Positions 1-11,994 are shown, counted from the first letter of the stretch. The stretch is 64,000 nt of DNA from Phanerodontia chrysosporium (GCA_001910725.1 MJGA01000007.1:992001-1056000), one strand, 5' to 3'. The notes: generated by a model not told the origin, from the letters alone. Translations and numbers: made by a program.

Positions 1-805
1 GAAATTCGCAGCACGAAAAGAAGAGGCCCACCTCCGACGCCGACGTGTCCCCAAAGTACCGCGCGAGGCCGTCCTTGTCGATGGCGAGCGAGCCGGTGCC
101 GACGCCGTACGAGCGGCGGCGGGCGCCCGTGCAGCCCTTGGCCGCCGCGCGGCATCGTCTGGCAGCGCGGGCTGCGCGCGGATGCGCAGGTGTGCGGCGG
201 CGAGCGCGGACTCGAGCTCCTTGATCTTTGCGGACATGCTCGTGACCTGCTCGCCGAGCTTCTGCGCGTGGGACTGCAGCGCCCTGGCGTGCAACGGCCG
301 TCAGGTTTTTTACAAACTATACCGGGGGCCGCGGCAGGGGGCGGGCCACTCACTTGTTGCCCTTCGTTGCGGCCATCGTGCCTGGGCGCAGGGTGTGAGC
401 TGTGGGTGCGGGGCGGGCCGGGGGCTCGGGGAGAGATGGCGCGTACCGTTTGGACACAGCTTCGCGCACCCCCGCCGGACGCAGGCCTGGCAGGGCACGT
501 TGCTGTTGCGCACTGGAGGTGAGCACGACGCGCGCGGACGGACAGCTGTGGGAGAAACGCGCACCGGTCGCACCGCAGTTTTGATCTGCGGGCGTGTCGC
601 GCACAGGTCAGCAAGGGGGGGCAACGTCGCGCTCGGGCACCAGAATGGAGGAGGCCCACCGTCGACATTCGGCGCAGGAGAGGCCGCCTTTGCGTTCGCG
701 GGGCGGTGAGGGGCGCTGTTGGGAGGGAGACTGGCTGGGGCTGCTGCCTTCGGCCTGTGGGCTGCTAGCGGACGGCTGCTGGGTGTCGGTGCTATCGGGG
801 GACAT
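1..805 (-). CDS. Zn2Cys6 fungal transcription factor, 5' part (runs off left edge)
   Basis: Binuclear zinc-cluster regulator, expected to be nuclear and DNA-binding. I read five exons: 805-660, 585-565, 502-447, 381-354, and 283 to the edge, with GT..AG junctions that stay in frame. Exons 1-3 build the cluster CAECRR / SKLRCDR / NVPCQACVRRGCAKLC, with spacing C-x2-C-x6-C-x5-C-x2-C-x8-C. Exons 4-5 give the linker TMAATKGNKALQ and a coiled-coil dimerisation stretch (SAKIKELESALAAAH), which is the order seen in fungal zinc-cluster proteins. Further on, SLAIDKDGLARYFGDTSASE matches the start of the fungal-specific TF middle-homology region, but it lies in another frame. Between about 190 and 112 one base seems to be missing, or a small intron was not recognised. 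The start at 805 is the ATG opening the Ser/Pro-rich N-terminus; an in-frame ATG at 850 is less likely. Target genes cannot be told. Confidence 0.75.
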
Positions 806-1518
806 TTGGGCCAAGAACAAGAAAAAAACTGGAAGCAGAAAAAAAAACAAGGCAGCGGCAAGGTGTGTGTGTGTGTGTGTGTGCGTGTGCGAGGCAGGTA
901 GGGGCGGCTCGGTCGCGTCAGGAGGTACTTATGGGATCTGAGTGGCGAGCGCAAATCTAGGATGCAGCATTGTCACAGTGCGCACCTTGGGACTGTTTCA
1001 CTGGAATCGGATCTGCTCGATGACTGCCGACGGTCAAGGTTCTACCGCGGCGAGTGTCCCCAAGAGATAACGCCCTGCTATTTCGAATGCAGCCGCCCCG
1101 TCGGAGCCGCCCAGGACAGCCCTCGTCATGCACCCAGGCCGGCGGCTGGGCAGCGCGTGGGCTGGAGGGGCACCTCGGGCACTAGGATTCGATCCTGCGC
1201 GGCGCATCGGAATCAGAGGGATCTGCCGGAACACGCTTCGAGCTGCGCGTTTTGGGTCGGTCGGCACGAGAGGGCGCCAGGCTGGGCCCGCTCGCATGTC
1301 AGCAAAAAGCAAAATTCGCGCAACGCGGAGAGAGAGAGGGGGCAGGCGCGCAGCGCGCGGCTGGAAGGCACTGACTAAGCGGAAGCAACCGTGATAGACT
1401 GGCAACCAAAGAGAGAGCATCCAGGGCCGGTGTCCAGATCAAATCCGACTGTGAAACGCGGTCGCCCGGCTGCCGCGGCGCGTGGGGGCGACGGGGCCTG
1501 GCGGAGGCACGCGGAGGA

Positions 1519-1549
<31 letters not shown>

Positions 1550-2528
1550 AGCAGCGGGCAGCAGGACGGGGGCGGGGGAGAGGACATGGGGCGAAGGGGC
1601 TCGCTCGCTGGACGGTGCGCCGCCGTATATACCGCGGTTGCGACCGAGTCGGAGGCTGGGCTGGCATCCGAGTCGGCTGGGATGCAATGGCTGGGCAGGC
1701 GAGCAGGGAGTGCCATCGGTGCCCGCCTCGGACGGTGGAGCCGTCACGGTCGTCGGGGGCCGCGCTCGGAGGGCGGGCGGAGAGGCGGGATGCGCAGGCT
1801 GGGCTTTGGTGTGAGGCCGTGTGTGGCCGCGAGCGCGAGCTGGAGGGCAGCCGAGTCTCTTACTCGCCGCTGCTCACGCAGTTCGCTCGCTCTTGCCCGA
1901 AATGGGCAATTCACCGAATCGGAGAATGGCAATGACTGTACACGCGCGCCTAACAGCGGTGGCTAACCCGGGAGGCTGGTCGCGGCCGTCGTCTCCCTGC
2001 GCGTCGATCCCCGCGTGAGTCCTTGGCTGCCCCCGCGCCCTGCCTCCCCTCCACTCGCCTCCCCTCCCCTCGCCTCTCCGCATTGTCCCGTCTCATTGCC
2101 CCGAGCACGCCGCTTTGCACACACGCGTCCCTCCGCCGCCGCCGGCTAGCGATGAAACGCTTCCTCGCGCCGACAGTGATCGGCGACAAGAAAAGGCTCC
2201 CTCCGCGGAGGGCCCCCTCGCGAGAAACGCCATCTCACTCTATGTTGATCGAGCCGGGTCCAATCGACGCGGCCCTCCAGCGTTTTTCCCGCTCTATTTC
2301 GTTTTTGGCTTGAACACCGAGCTGGCTGCGGTTCCTAAGCGTCCCATTTGAGTAGCCGTCCCCTCGGTCTTTCACCACGCTTCCGAGCCTCCGTCCGCCG
2401 CTGCACACTCACAGCATCATGTCTCCCGACCAATAATAGTGTACAAGTTCACACATGTCGTACAAATACATGGCAGAGCAAACAGCGCCATCTGGCTGTG
2501 CCGTATCTACGGACACACCATCCTCTCG
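806..2528. other. GC-rich intergenic region, no supported gene
   Basis: This long spacer lies between the zinc-cluster gene and the 3' end of the makorin-type gene. I see a (GT)n run at 863-883, a GGC-rich run near 1529-1555, a TATATA-like element near 1624-1630 (orientation unclear), and a pyrimidine-rich C/T stretch around 2028-2100. Open frames here are long only because stop codons are rare in GC-rich DNA. None shows a recognisable domain. It may serve as an extended promoter and 5' UTR for the regulator. Confidence 0.6.
863..883. repeat. (GT)n microsatellite
   Basis: About ten uninterrupted GT units, followed by a short imperfect continuation (GC GTGTGC). It lies just upstream of the start codon of the zinc-cluster gene. 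Confidence 0.9.
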
Positions 2529-4545
2529 CTACAACGAGCGCTCCCCGACGTAATCCCCCAGCGCGCCCTCGCGAGGCACCGTGACCGCGGGTGCACCGCT
2601 CGAAATGGAAGTGCTTGTCCTGCGCTTGCGGCCCCGCGTGCTCGCGGCAGCAGCAGCAGCAGCCGCCGCCGCCGTCGCGCTGCTCCAGACGACGCGCCCG
2701 CGCCCGTCCGTCCTGAACGGCGGGTCGCTGTCGAACACCACCTCGGCCGCGCCCTCCGCCGCCTCGCCCATGGGCTCCTGCGCGGGCTCGGCGACGGCGG
2801 AGGCACCATCAGGGGACGCATGTGGCTCGGCTGCTCGCGCGGGCTCGGGCCCATCCCCGGACGCTGGCAGCACCTCCTCGTGAGCCGGTTGCGCCGCGTC
2901 CGAGCCATGTCCATTCGGGGCGTCCGGCTCTGCGTCTGCGACACCGTAGTCGAGCACGAGCTGCTCCTCCTCGGGCCCAGTGCTGCCGTCCACAGGCGAC
3001 ATCGGCCGGACAGCCTCTGGCCGGGCGCGCACCACGTACACCTCGTCGTCTGCTGACGGCGGCGACTCTGGCGACGCGTGTCGCCTGCTGCTGCCCACGA
3101 GGTGGCCCATCCCGTCGGCAAAGGCCCGCGTCGCGATTGCCAGGCTCTCCAGCCGCTCGACGTCGCTGGACGCGCCAAACCCCGTGCGCGCCGGCGAGGG
3201 CAGCGTGTCTTCACCTGCAAAGGCTGCAATGCTGGACATGACGTCCTCAGCCTAGGGACGGGGGCGAAAGATCGCGATCAGCTCCGTCTGCAATCATCAG
3301 GCCAAGATCGGAACGGGGCGCGCGGGTCACAACTGAGCTGCCACTCACCAGCGTGGTAATGAGCGACTGGGGGACGAATGGCGTCCCGTCGTCATTGTAC
3401 CGGATGTCGGCCTCGGTCAGGAGATCGCTGGCGGTTACCGCTTCATCCAGGGCATCCTCAGGGACGTCGTCAAGTCCCGGAATGCTCTCCAGGCTGTTCT
3501 GGATTCTGGTCAGCGCGTCTTGCAGACTTTGCAGGAGCGATAGCCTTTCTGGCAGTCGCCCAATAGGTGCTCCTTCGGCGTCGAGATACCGTGCCCGTTG
3601 CTACAGAAATTATGACTTCCGTAAGCCATTGCGGCGCAACAGCGGACGTACCTTAATATAGTGCTCCACGCCTCGCTTGAAGTCGTAATGTGTTCCGTCA
3701 GCATTGCGATGTTGGTAGAAGCAATCATTTCCAAAGGGACAGTATCGATTATTAGGGTGAGATCGCTCGAACCACCTTACTCCGTGATTAATCACGCTGC
3801 ACAAGTGATGCCAGACATTCAAGACTCACTTGCACGGAACCCGTGTCATGCTGGCTTTGTACTTCTCGATGGCAGCAGCCTTGCGGGGGTCGTCCTGGGC
3901 GTAGAAGACGCTGGACGGCGTAACGAACTTCGAGCTCGTGCGGCACAGCGGGCACATCTTGATTACTCCCGAGCAGACGACCTCCTCAGACTTGCCCTTG
4001 CGATCTCGCCAGCCCTTGATACACTATGGACATAGCGGTTAGCCATCAGCTCTAACAGCACCTCCAATCGACGGACGCACCTGCAGGCAGAAGATGTGGC
4101 TGCACCCGGCTGGACCCCACGTCAATCAGCTCACCCGGACTGCGGCGCAGGAGAGTGGCGGGCTCACCAAGCAGGCCGTACGTGACAGGCTTCTCGTAGC
4201 AGATGCAGCAGTAATCGTCGTCCTCGCCGTCCGCACCAGCAGCAGACGACGGCCCCGCACCCGCACCCGCATCCGCATCCGCCGCGGCGGAGCGGGCAAC
4301 GCATGCACGAACCAGCAGTCCGCGCCACGCTTGCAGAAGCCCGCGGCGAAGAAGCGGCACGTCTTGCTCTTGTCGTACGGCGTGAGCCGCTCGCCCTCGC
4401 CGTGCAGGAACTTGCAGCCCGCGCCCGCGAAGCACCCGCGCGGGGTGCCGTAGTACTTGCAGAGCCCGCGCGCCTTCGACGTCGCGGGCCGCGCCGCGCT
4501 GGCGTGCGCGGTCGGCTGCGTGCGGGCAGAGGAGGATGTGGACAT
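2529..4545 (-). CDS. Makorin-type RING/CCCH zinc-finger E3 ubiquitin ligase
   Basis: Probable RING E3 ubiquitin ligase of the makorin family. Domain order is diagnostic: CCCH finger CKYYGTPRGCFAGAGCKFLH, second CCCH finger CRFFAAGFCKRGADCWFVH, a RING starting CCICYEKPVTYGLL and continuing GCSHIFCLQCIKGWR..MCPLC, then the C-terminal makorin CCCH (CKWFERSHP..CPFGNDCFYQH). Exons: 4545-4168, 4109-4081, 4023-3830, 3775-3652, 3600-3349, 3251-2529. A low-complexity tail follows with a run of about ten alanines. Between the second finger and the acidic DADAGAGAG linker (4281-4296) the frame shifts by one missing base. Adding one base to the summed exon length gives an exact multiple of three (566 aa), which supports a sequencing deletion. 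Substrates are unknown. Confidence 0.85.
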
Positions 4546-5060
4546 CGGTTAGGAGGTGTATTCGGGCTGTCCGAGCCGTGTGCAGGTCGCAGACGACCTG
4601 GGAGTACAAGGCTGAGATGAGACCCGCCGTCGTCCCGCCCGTCCGAGCCGTGCACCTGCGCGCTTATCTCATCAGGCGACTTTTAGGCGGAGCCTGGTCG
4701 GTTTTGGAAATCCCGCCATAAAGCCAAGGCAAATTTTGAGCGACTTTGTCTTCTCCTCTCTCGCGTCGTCTTCCTTGCACACTCATTGTGAGTATCTTTC
4801 CTGTTCGATGACGAGATTTTCTCCTTCGTATGATGTTTGAGGCATTTGGCTTTAGTAGGGGTGACCTACGGTGCAGAAACTTATCTCAGCTACCTTCGGG
4901 CAGCTGCTTTGGCAGTATGCTCGTTTTGACTGACTCTTCTTCTGCTCGTGTTCTTACGCGACTTGTGCTAACCTATCCTCCCACAGATCGACTCGAATTC
5001 ACTCGACACGTCTGCGCCATAGTTACATGATGTACATTCACTTTTGCAATCTATCCTTGT
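4546..5060. other. Intergenic spacer with a possible spliced non-coding transcript
   Basis: This holds the makorin-type promoter and the 3' flank of the oxidoreductase gene. A good intron-like segment on the plus strand runs from gtgagt at 4788 to cacag ending at 4986, but neither side has a convincing open frame. No coding gene is supported. Confidence 0.4.
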
Positions 5061-6540
5061 CTACCGTACTTTCTCGACGCCCTCGGGCAGCTCGTACCCT
5101 CCCTGCTTGCGTACCTGCAACCACCTGTCAGTGAATCCTTCCAAGGCCAATACCCGCGACATACCGCGTCGAAGACGTCCATGAGCAGCAGGCTCTTGTC
5201 ATGGCTCCAGACCTCGCTCTCAATCTTGCCATCCCGGATGCACCGCGCAACCTCGTCGGTCTGGTAGTGCCAGCCACCGCCGGGGATGGTGCCCTTGCGC
5301 GTCTCCTCGCGCACGACGTTGCCGCTGCCGGGCTTGTCAAAGTACTGCACGGTGAACGACGACGGCTTGTAGATGGGCGGCTGCACGAGAATGTTGCCGT
5401 TGCGGTACCGGATCGTCACCGCGGGGTTCGGGGACGGCAGCGTGATGCTGCAGCTCAGGATCGCCTGCGCCTGCAGCGTCTCGCTGAAGGTCAGCGTGAT
5501 GGACGTGCTGCTGTCCACACCCGTCAGCGGCGTCTTGAGGATCGAGCCGGTGATGCTCGTCGGGCGGGCTTTTTTGTTTGCTGGATGCTCGTACAGCGCC
5601 ATGACTGCCCACACCATGGGGTATGGCCCACTGTTGCCTGCGTGAGAAGCTGCACGCGCCAGTCGTCCCGTGGACTTACAGGTCCAGCAAGGCACCTCCG
5701 CCGAGCTTGGGATCGAGAATCCTGTGGGTCTTCGGGATGTCTGTCGGTGCTCTCTGAGGATGAGCACATCCTATTCACAGACTGGCACTTACTCTCGATG
5801 TCAAAGTCGCCAGACAGATCCGCATGGAGCACGACAGGCAGCCCGAGGCTCCCGTCCTCCGCGATGCGCTTGATATCCTGCACGAGAGGCTGGAAGCGCG
5901 TCCAGAGTGCCTCCATGAAGAACAGGTTCTTCTCCTTCGCGAGCCTGAGCAGGTCGCGCAGCTCGGCCGCGTTCGACGTCGTCGCCTTCTCGCACAGGAC
6001 ATGCTTGCCGTGCAGCAGGGCGTTGCGGGCGTTCTCATAGTGGAACGTGTGCGGCGTGCCTGCACCACCCCTCGTCAGCAGAATCCCCGCGAAGCGGGCC
6101 CATGAGGACGTACCAATGTAGATCGCGTCGACGTGCTGCGCGTGTGAATACTGAGCAAGGCATACGAGCAGACACGTAGAATTGTTCCTTACGGGGTCTG
6201 CACACACTTCCTCGTACGTCCCGTACGCTTTAATGCTGCTATCGCCGTTGGCGTACACGTCGATGAACTTCTTCGCGCTCTCCACGTTGCGAGAGCCAAC
6301 GGCCGCTACGACGTGCTTGACATCGTGCACGTCGCGACTATGCTACACGTCAGATTGCGCCTCGCAAGTCAACAGACTGTGCCATACGTTGCAGGGTCCA
6401 TAAGCGCATCCTGGGTGAGTCCACGCGTGTGAGAGCACTAGGAACTCCGTCGGGGCAGACATGCTCACCTTCACGAACTGCTGGGAGATCCAGCCAGTAG
6501 CGATGACGCCCCAGCGAAGAGTGAAGGGCTGCGACGACAT
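5061..6540 (-). CDS. Gfo/Idh/MocA oxidoreductase, dimeric dihydrodiol dehydrogenase-like
   Basis: NAD(P)-dependent sugar or dihydrodiol dehydrogenase, likely cytosolic; in this family D-xylose and trans-dihydrodiols are typical substrates. The protein starts MSSQPFTLRWGVIATGWIS, with the G-x-x-x-G-x-(I/S) Rossmann nucleotide-binding turn. VVAAVGSRNVESAKKF and the HGKHVLCEKATTSNAAEL segment follow; the EK lysine is the conserved catalytic-site residue. Later come FFMEALWTRFQP and the C-terminal sheet domain, ending RKQGGYELPEGVEKVR. I read about seven short introns (first donor near 6466, last acceptor just before the 15-codon final exon). The frame is continuous once these are removed. The stop is TAG at 5063-5061. 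The substrate cannot be decided from sequence. Confidence 0.85.
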
Positions 6541-7121
6541 GGTGCCTACTTCGATATGTCTGTAATGCAGTTCTGACTGGTCTGCGAGCGGCGAGAGCGA
6601 CACCGCAACGCAGGAGCCGTTCTTATATCTTCCGCGGTCTTCATCAGATCCTTCGGCTTGCCTTCCGGGTGTGGTCACTTGGTGGATCGTTCATCAGAGT
6701 CTTGTGCAATGACCAAGCACATCGGTCCGCGAACGCGCCGCGTTACCGCTCACCATATCGTGGTTCGTCGAATGGGGCATGAGAACAGGTTCCCTGCATA
6801 CGAGGGCCTGCATCGCGTGCCCGATATGCTAGTGATATGTCTGAACCTGAGCACGCGTGGCGAGCTCAAATGGATGCGCCCTGGCGAGAAGGATTATATC
6901 CTAGGATGTGCGCCACAATACAGGAATAAGGCTACGTAGAATGAGTTCACCGTGTATGGATGAGCATACATGTTCTATTATACATCTAACTACAAAGCAC
7001 CTGGCATTGGTAGTACAGAGGCCGATTACGCTATTAATGTTACAAGTGTTCCTGGGTGAAGAAAGAATTAGAGCTGATAGGGGTATCGTCGTACGGCAGG
7101 GTATCGAGTGTGCGAGAGAAA
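6541..7121. other. Intergenic spacer, nothing recognised
   Basis: This lies between the start of the dehydrogenase gene and the 3' end of the Sgf73 gene. Open frames on both strands are short and without domains. Confidence 0.5.
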
Positions 7122-8278
7122 TCAGAGCCGGTTGGCTACAGGAACACCTGGCGCAGCAGCGCGCGCTGCAGGCATGAGCGCAAGGGCGAGTAGGTCCCGG
7201 CATGTCCGCACACGTTCCCGCCGCACAACGAACCATGAGCTGGCGTCGTAAGGCACGGCCAGTGGCTGGCCCAGCATGCCCTTATCCTGTGCATGCCGGA
7301 CCGCGTTGACGAGAGCATCCATCTCCGTCTCGGAGTCGACATCTTCCAGGTCGTTGGTGTCGTCGGGCTTCGCACTTGCGGTGGCCGCGGCAGCACCTGT
7401 AGAGGTGGCGGTCGTCGCAGCGGCCTTCTTCGTCTTCTTCGTGCTCGTACCGCCTGCCCCACCCGCCTTCTTCGAGACGTCGACTCCCGCGGCGGCGGCG
7501 GCCTCCATCGCGAGCCGCTTCTTCTCTGCCTTCTCCTTCTCCTTCCGTTCTTTGCGCTCCTGCTTCGACTCCCGCTTCACAGGCTCCACAAAATTCGGAT
7601 TGTGCTCTCGGTTCCAGTCCAGCAGCAGATCATCGTACTTGCGTGAGCGGCCGAGCACCGCACGCTTCGCGCCCATGGAGTGCGACTTGCATGTGAGAGA
7701 GCGGGAACATGGCAGGCCCTTGTCGTTGATCACGCCACATTGACGATCGAGGTCTACAGGTCCCTTCGCCCTCCCCTTTGTGACCTTTGGCAAAGGCTTC
7801 TTCTTCTTGGGCGGTTCGTCGGGGTGGGGTGGCTCATCGTCTTCGGCCTTGCGCTTCTTTCCGTTTACTAGCGACGATAAGCACAGAACCAGTAGATAGA
7901 GGTAAGCTGCATACACACCGGCAGGCTCTACCTTGCCCTTACCACCCTTCTTAGCAGCATTCCGCGCCTTGAGGCACGATTCTACTCCAGTGAGCGGTAT
8001 CGCGGTACCACGGACACGTGCGACTTACCAGCATGCTCAGCCATGGCGCTGCGGAGGACGGGCTTCTCGCAGTCCTTGCACTTGACGATGCCGACGGTCG
8101 ACTTCAGAGGCGAGGCCCCGAAGACCTTCATGTCGCGCGCGGACAGCCATTGCGTCGGCGGCGACGGCGGGCTGGACTGCTCGAGCTCAGGAGGCGGCTG
8201 GGGACTCTCAGGAACTTTGTCCCAGGAGAACGGCGAGGCTGGATCCGGCGACGAGCTCGCTCTCAGCTTCAGCGTCAT
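7122..8278 (-). CDS. SGF73: SAGA-associated factor 73 (SCA7-domain protein)
   Basis: Anchor of the deubiquitinase module in the SAGA co-activator complex; nuclear. Three exons (8278-8029, 7981-7919, 7867-7122) join in frame to a 352-residue protein. The N-terminal part has a zinc-finger-like [16 protein letters not shown], as in fungal Sgf73. The SCA7 domain follows with [21 protein letters not shown] and the basic tail [16 protein letters not shown]. After it come a Lys/Glu-rich stretch ([19 protein letters not shown]) and a C-terminal helix region. I chose the ATG that opens [12 protein letters not shown]; an in-frame ATG 87 bases upstream is possible. The gene is divergent from the kinase gene, with 417 bp between start codons. 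Confidence 0.85.
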
Positions 8279-8695
8279 GGTCGATGGTGCATGAAGCTGG
8301 TCAACGTCAATACAACCTCCGGCGTCGGGGCGGGCCTCATGTCCCGCCATCAATGATGCCATCAACCCGTGTCCGCATTAGGTAAGCATAGTGTTTCGCT
8401 GCAACCTTCGCCGTGCTCAACGCACAGCAGATGTGGCAGGACGCCATTTTCTGTCGCTCAATCCTCAACATGTGACGAGCTCTTACAATATTGCAAGCTA
8501 AAGCGAAGATGAGATTGTGGATTGGTCTCGAACATCACGATCCGGTCTGGCATTTCAGTCTCGTCTGTGTAGGTCAGCCGCGAAGGTATGTCAGCCCAGA
8601 CCCACGCGTCAGACCCTCTAAGAATGCTTAGCTCTTGACGTTCATCTCGTAGACAAGACTAGCAACTTCTTCATCTCGTCAACCATCCCCTCGAC

Positions 8696-11082
8696 ATGAC
8701 CGACCACCTTCGTGTTTCCCGCCGTGTCAGGAAGGAGAACGATCCCAAGATGATTGGCCTCTGGAAGATTGGAAGGACAATTGGGAAAGGCAGCTCGGGT
8801 AGGCGTTTTTGATCGACTTTCTCTGTGTAGCTCACGCTTGTGTAGGTCGCGTACGGATTGCTCGTCATTCAAAGACCGGCCAGTACGCCGCAGTCAAGAT
8901 CGTCTCCAAGAGCGCGCTAAATTCTCACCTCTCAATGAAGCATATGGACGAGGAAGCGCAGCGTATCTTGCACAGCATCGAGCGCGAAATAGTGATCATG
9001 AAGCTTATCGAGCACCCTAATATCATGCGGCTCTACGATGTCTGGGAGACATCCACGGAGCTGTACCTCATCCTCGAATACGTCGAAGGTGGCGAGCTCT
9101 TCGACTACCTTTGCGACAAAGGCCGCCTCTCTACTTCTGAAGCACTCGGGCACTTCCAGCAGATCATCACCGCCGTCAGCTACTGCCACCGCTTCAACAT
9201 CGCGCACCGCGACCTCAAGCCGGAGAACCTGCTCCTCGACCGCGACGGGAACATCAAGGTTGCGGACTTCGGGATGGCTGCGTGGCAAGGCAAGAGCGAT
9301 CTCCTGCAGACCGCGTGTGGCAGCCCACACTATGCCGCGCCTGAGGTCATCATGGGCAAGTCGTACAACGGTGCCTGCTCGGATGTCTGGTCGTGCGGCG
9401 TCATCCTCTATGCGCTACTCGCCGGGCGGCTGCCCTTCGATGACGAGGACCTCGGAACGCTTCTAGAGAAGGTCAAAATCGGCAAGTTCTGCATGCCGAG
9501 CGAGATCGACCCTCGCGCGAAGGACCTCATCTCGAAGATGCTTGAGAAGGACGTGGCGAAGCGAATCACCGTGGAGGCGATCATGAAGCACCCGTTCTAT
9601 ACGTCGCAGCCGCCCAAGGTCATGCCCTACGAAGCTCCTAGCCTCGACGACATCGCACGTCCCCTTCCTAGCGGAGATGCCGTGGACTCGGACATCCTCG
9701 CCAATCTCCGCACTCTCTGGCCAGGTGTTCCGGATGCACAGCTGAAGGAAAATCTGACGAACGACAAGCAGACTTGGGAGAAGGGTGTTTATCATCTGCT
9801 TGTCCGCTATCGCGCCAAGCGCCTCGAGAACTACGACGAGGACGAGGAGAAAGTGGCAGAGCGACGGATGGCCAAGAGAGCGAAGAAGAAGAGTGTCAGG
9901 ATCGCCGAGGACCTCCCGCCGCGGACAGACCCGCCTACACCTCGCCGAGCTCGCAGAGAGCCTACGCCTGAGAGTAATATTCGACAGCTGACCGCCACTG
10001 GGTCTGAGGTCTTCGCTCCCGAAGCGACGTCGTCCACCCGAGTCGACGTGAGCGACATCATTTCCCCAGTCTCTCCTGTCTCTGCCGATGTCAGCCAGCT
10101 CAATGGGGCAGAGGTGCGCGACGAGCGGATCCAGAACTTCTTCCAGCAGATTGTCGAACACCTCAACGTGATGCAGACCAATAGCGAGGCGAGCCAGAAG
10201 CGAAACATCGGGAGCGCGGCACCTTCTCCCGTGGCGACAGCGCCTCCTCCTACCCCGTTGACCGTCAACCTCGGCTCGCCTTTCACGCTTCGCACGGGGC
10301 AAGGCGACTACATCGCTGGTACAGACACCTTTGCTAACATGGCGCGCGGGGGCAAGTCGACACGGCCCTTGAGCATCCGGCGACGCGGCACAGACAAGGA
10401 GAACGTCTCGGAGCACCTGTCCGCGGACCGCCACTGGCCAGAGCGAAAGTCGTCACTGAGAGGGAACAGCGCGAACAGCAACCGCCTCACGAAGCGCGTC
10501 TCGATTATCGAGCCGCCCACGGACGCCAAGGACCGGGGCGGAAGCTCGAAGCTGCGCAAGAAGTACAGCACGCGGTCAAGCCGGTCCACCAGCTCCTCCT
10601 CGTCCGGCGACGGCGGCTCGTCCTTCTTCAGCTCCGCGCCGAAGCGCAGCTGGTTCGGTGGCTTCTTCCGCTTAGGCCCGGCGTCGTACCAGCTCCTCTC
10701 CACGCAAGATGCGCAGGTGACGCGGAGCGAGTGCCAGAGGATCCTGGAGGAGATGGGCGTGACTGCTACGCTGATCCAGGCGGAGGGCATGGGTATTCTG
10801 AAGTGCAGGCTGGAGGAAACAAAGGACCCGGTGGGGATTATGGCGACGGTCAAACCGGTGAAGTTCCGAGTGGAGATGCGGATACCGACGACGGTACAAG
10901 CAGTAGCGGGGTACACAGTGGCGCTGAACGTGGTCATGGAGAAGGGAGCGCATTCGAGCTTCAAGCTTGTGTATGGGAGGCTAAGGAGGGAGTGGGAACT
11001 CGATGCGTCCCCGTCCGGGTACATGATGGAGTGTCGGCCAGAAGAAGACGATAGATATGTTGAAGTGGTGTACGCATCATAG
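8696..11082 (+). CDS. Gin4/Hsl1 (Nim1-related) Ser/Thr protein kinase with KA1 domain
   Basis: Member of the Gin4/Hsl1/Kcc4 and fission-yeast Cdr2 kinase group, which couples septin organisation and cell size to mitotic entry at the bud neck or cortex. Exons 8696-8798 and 8846-11082 give 779 aa. The kinase domain starts in exon 1 with the glycine loop IGKGSSG. Visible motifs are AAVKIV (ATP lysine), HRDLKPEN (catalytic loop), DFGMA (a variant of DFG-L/F), APE, and SDVWSCGVILYALL. After it comes a UBA-like helix region (LRTLWPGVPDAQLKENL) typical of this group. A long Ser/Arg-rich linker follows, then a C-terminal membrane-binding KA1-like domain (from YQLLSTQDAQV to YVEVVYAS). The intron lies inside the glycine loop, so the short first exon is needed for activity. 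Confidence 0.9.
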
Positions 11083-11197
11083 ACAGCGTCCAATTCATGG
11101 CATGGTTCAATCCGCGACGCTGAGTATCTAAGAAGCGCACACTGTATATGAGTGTCTGGTGAGAACGTGTAGAGACCGTTGGGAATATGGTACAGGA

Positions 11198-11994
11198 TCA
11201 TGCTGGAATTTCGTCCATTCCGGTGATGGTGGAAGAGAAGCGAGACATGGGGTCGAGTAGTAGCGGGGCTTCGTCCTCGTCCATAGCCACATCGTCTGTG
11301 CGTCCAGAAGGCTCATTGACCTCAGTAGCGGTTGGCTGTGATTTCGGTGGTTTAGGGAGCGAGGGATGATTGCCCCATCTTGCTACGGCAATGGTTTCGG
11401 GAGAAGAGCTGCAGATGCGGACGAAGCGCAGCTGCTTGATGAAGGACGGCGATTTTTGATCCCACTGTTTGAACAGAGCTACGTTTGCCGGCTCGGTGAG
11501 ATCTATCACCTCTGCAGAGCATAGCGTTAGCTGGGAAGGTAGACGAAGAACTACATGGCTGGACGTACCAAGACCAGTACGATATTCTTCAGCCTCTCGA
11601 AGCTTCAGCTCCTCAATCTTCTGTTCCTTGGTGCTTTTTGGACGACCCGGTCTTCTTGCGGCTTTCTCTTCTTCCAGCACGCCGTCATATCTAGTCAGCC
11701 AAACATCGCGGACTATGGTATGCAGGTCCTCAAGGGTGAGGACGCCTTCTGGCGGAATCGCATGATAGAAGAAACTATAGATGTCCACTAAAACCGACGT
11801 CAGCGACGTTTCTGGAGATAGAGAACCAGGCGCACCTTCAACCGACTGCTTTTTTATGCGCTCCTTGGCTTGTTCCTGGAGCTTGCTTTTCCGATGTTGC
11901 GCTCTCACCAGCTGATCGGCTTTGCGAGACAGAGGATGAAAGAGCTTTTCTTTCTTGGGTTTCCCTCCTTTCTTGGGGCGGATTTGGGAGGCAT
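11198..11994 (-). CDS. TMA16: Translation machinery-associated protein 16
   Basis: Small ribosome-biogenesis protein associated with pre-60S particles. Exons 11994-11836, 11787-11569 and 11511-11198. Family hallmarks are KEKLFHPLSRKADQLVRAQ, VDIYSFFYHAIPPEGVLTL, VWLTRYDGVLEEE, ARRPGRPKSTKEQKIEELK, EYRTGLEVIDLT and the C-terminal FIKQLRFVRI. The start codon has a good context (CAAAATGCC) and gives the expected MPPK opening, but a one-base deficit at the C-run 11975-11978 throws the frame. Adding one base makes the coding length an exact multiple of three (230 aa). The alternative, a non-AUG start upstream in the same frame, is unlikely. The gene is divergent from DNA ligase IV. Confidence 0.9.

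Noticed and set aside
354..376. Start of the transcription factor at MAATKGNK, making a zinc-cluster-free protein
   Set aside because: Three upstream exons join in phase and supply the complete six-cysteine cluster.
182..1966. Many long open frames on both strands in the first 2 kb
   Set aside because: They overlap in several frames, are Arg/Gly/Ala/Pro-rich and lack domains; GC-rich DNA gives few stop codons. Only the spliced zinc-cluster exons are supported.
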